A DNA stretch of 44,931 bases from JBDRED01 sp043820025 [NCBI: Elusimicrobiota bacterium]. GTDB lineage: Bacteria > RUG730 > JBDRED01. The notes under the pieces are model-generated. The model saw only the letters and a program-made list of their open reading frames with translations, had not been told where the DNA came from and ran no database searches. This document shows, one piece after another, positions 43,450 through 44,931 of the stretch (position 1 is the first letter of the stretch; every line of letters starts with the position of its first letter). Location: assembly GCA_043820025.1 (NCBI GenBank), contig JBDRED010000011.1, positions 1-44,931 on the forward strand, given 5' to 3'. Position numbers and translations under genes: made by a program.

Positions 43450-44616
43450 ATGAAAAGGATAATAAAGATCAGCGTGGTTGTGGCTGTATGTCTATTTATA
43501 TCAAATGCATGGGCAGGCTTTTCAGGTAAAACAGGCATGCATTTTTTAAAGATTGCCGTAGGTCCGCGCGGTATTGCTATGGGCGAGGCTCAAACAGCGG
43601 TTTCAGACGATATAAATGGATTGTACTGGAACCCTGCAGGACTTGGGCGCATTACTGATATAGAAGCGCACTGCATGTATAATAAATGGTTCCAGGAAAT
43701 TGCAAGCCAGTATGTGGCAGGAGCAGTTCCCATAAGAAAGACAACAGAGGATGGAATACAAAAGAATTATGGAACTGTAGCGCTTGCTGTTAATTACCTT
43801 TCGGTTGAGCCATTCCAGGGTTATGACGCAGGCGGAGTGCCTACATCAATGGTTGATTCAGCTGATATGGCTGTTTCAGCAGCGTATGGACGCAGGCTTT
43901 ACAGGAAGATTTATGGCGGTATAACATTAAAGTATCTATCTGAAAGGCTGGATACTGTTACAGCTACAGCGTTTGGCGCTGATCTTGGACTATTATATCC
44001 GTTAGACAATGGAGTTTCATTCGGCCTTGCTGTTCAAAACCTTGGAACAAGCATGACATTCATTGATGAAGCAGGTAGTCTGCCAAGGACAATTAAACTG
44101 GGAACAGGCTATACAAAAGACTTTTTCGGTCAGAAGTTTACTGCGGCGTTAGACGCTAATATGCCAAATGATAATGACATGTACTTTGGCGGAGGCGTAG
44201 AGTATTGGATAAAGGATATGATAGCAGTGAGAACCGGCTATAGAACAGGTATAGATATTGGAAGCGGGCTTAGGGCAGGTTTAGGAATAAAGGCAAGCGC
44301 ATTTCAATTAGATTATGCGTTTGCTGATTATGGCGACCTTGGAGATACGCATCGTATCGGGCTAAGTATGAGGTTCGGCCAGGGCGTTAAACAAGATAGA
44401 GTTGACGTAATGTATAACAGAGGGGAAGTTTATTATAATGAAGCTAGGTACAGCGAAGCAATTATTGAATTTAATAAGCTTCTTGAGATAGCTCCAACAC
44501 ACAAGAAAACATTGGAGATGCTGAAAAAATCGCATGAAAAATTAAATCAGTCAATAAAGGAAATAAAGGAACAGACTAAGGATCAGGAAATACCTAAAAA
44601 GACGGAGAAGATATAA
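43450..44616 (+). CDS. PorV/PorQ-family outer-membrane protein with C-terminal TPR
   Basis: A 388-residue protein with signal peptide (IIKISVVVAVCLFISNAWA) and the PorV family signature: FLKIAVGPRGIAMGEAQTAV followed by DDINGLYWNPAGLG, then a barrel ending IGLSMRFGQG. After the barrel come about 70 residues with one or two TPR units (MYNRGEVYYNEARYSEAIIE, FNKLLEIAPTHKKTLEMLKK) and a charged tail. The periplasmic TPR could dock a partner protein. I start at ATG 43450, directly after the aggaggggg ribosome site; the GTG at 43402 lies inside the leader hairpin. It is a paralogue of the protein at 26047 and shares promoter motifs with that locus. Two terminators follow, so it is probably monocistronic. 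Confidence 0.85.
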   Translation: MKRIIKISVVVAVCLFISNAWAGFSGKTGMHFLKIAVGPRGIAMGEAQTAVSDDINGLYWNPAGLGRITDIEAHCMYNKWFQEIASQYVAGAVPIRKTTEDGIQKNYGTVALAVNYLSVEPFQGYDAGGVPTSMVDSADMAVSAAYGRRLYRKIYGGITLKYLSERLDTVTATAFGADLGLLYPLDNGVSFGLAVQNLGTSMTFIDEAGSLPRTIKLGTGYTKDFFGQKFTAALDANMPNDNDMYFGGGVEYWIKDMIAVRTGYRTGIDIGSGLRAGLGIKASAFQLDYAFADYGDLGDTHRIGLSMRFGQGVKQDRVDVMYNRGEVYYNEARYSEAIIEFNKLLEIAPTHKKTLEMLKKSHEKLNQSIKEIKEQTKDQEIPKKTEKI

Positions 44617-44635
44617 ACATAAAATATGTTTTATA

Positions 44636-44658
44636 GGCGCGCAATAGCGCGCCTTTTT
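44636..44658 (+). terminator. Rho-independent terminator
   Basis: GGCGCGC (44636-44642), loop AATA, GCGCGCC (44647-44653), then TTTTT. A textbook intrinsic terminator 19 bp after the second PorV gene. Confidence 0.93.
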
Positions 44659-44699
44659 ACGGGGCTCCCTCTATCCCTCCAGAGGTCCCCGTTTTTTTT
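44659..44699 (+). terminator. Second Rho-independent terminator in tandem
   Basis: ACGGGG (44659-44664) pairs with CCCCGT (44687-44692), with an inner CCTCT/AGAGG stem, followed by a run of T. It directly abuts the first terminator. The symmetrical outer stem could also work on the minus strand for a gene beyond the window, though that strand lacks an equally long T-run. Confidence 0.85.
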
Positions 44700-44764
44700 A
44701 TATATGGCAACTTTGTAAATTAACATCCACACAAAACATCCTTAAATGCTCTGCGCCCTTACTC

Positions 44765-44843
44765 GCCCTGCCGGAGTTAACAATAAACCTAGCCAAGTTA
44801 CGCCCTGACTAAAGTCAGGCCTTATTTGAAGATGCGGCAGGGC
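44765..44843. repeat. Nested inverted repeat in the terminal non-coding stretch
   Basis: GCCCTGCCG (44765-44773) and CGGCAGGGC (44835-44843) are perfect 9-bp arms enclosing a second perfect stem, CCTGACT/AGTCAGG (44804-44819, 2-nt loop). A third palindrome, ACTGCGCAGT, lies at 44870-44879. The whole 44700-44931 stretch has no coding signal I can support. It could be a REP-type repeat or a structured RNA. Confidence 0.55.
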
Positions 44844-44931
44844 TCACACAGCGCAGCGCTTTATTTTTTACTGCGCAGTACTTCTAAACCGCTCCTGAAA
44901 AAGCAGAGCAAAAACATTAAATTCCTATATT

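Overview
This AT-rich bacterial window looks like part of a Gram-negative-type, poorly cultivated lineage. Omnitrophota is my best guess; Elusimicrobiota or a related candidate phylum is possible. The basis is a very large IPT/TIG-repeat surface protein, PorV/PorQ-family outer-membrane proteins, a compact Tad pilus locus, and a ruvAB-queH-spoIID-queA neighbourhood. No 16S gene is present, so the phylum call is inference; SerRS, RuvA and RuvB are the markers that could settle it. Every coding gene I accept is on the + strand. No tRNA, rRNA or CRISPR array was seen.

Region by region. (1) 1-3745: an unrecognised short gene, a ~360-bp MITE-like relic of a transposon, a tandem-domain thymidylate synthase (ThyX family) and seryl-tRNA synthetase. 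(2) 3880-27045: a promoter and leader, a small two-TIG secreted protein, then a giant TIG-repeat gene (4734-26050) broken by one apparent frameshift near 11815-11818. Repaired, it encodes about 7,100 residues: about 65 TIG repeats arranged as an eight-repeat super-unit, then FlgD-like Ig blocks and a type IX-sorting-like C-terminus. A PorV-family protein overlaps its stop codon. (3) 27068-33662: a reduced Tad/Flp pilus set: two Flp pilins, TadE, CpaB, a short secretin, a fused CpaE-CpaF protein, a small membrane protein and a BatD-like protein. (4) 33663-36412: an accessory island with two ORF6N genes (one truncated), a HipA-like kinase interrupted by an in-frame TAG, and a HIRAN protein. (5) 36413-43000: ruvA, ruvB, a TMTC-like membrane glycosyltransferase with TPRs, a HipB-like repressor with three phased operators, queH, spoIID-like and queA. 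(6) 43001-44931: a small ORF without a normal start, a second PorV-family protein with a TPR tail, two consecutive terminators and a nested inverted repeat.

How the genes may work together. The giant protein, PorV and the Tad genes are packed head to tail with gaps mostly under 60 bp, which suggests one cell-surface attachment programme. Both PorV-containing units carry a shared promoter-proximal sequence (TTTCG-N4-AACTTCATAA, or its 3' half). queH and queA belong to queuosine tRNA modification; ruvAB to Holliday-junction processing. The island lies just upstream of ruvA, where ruvC often sits.
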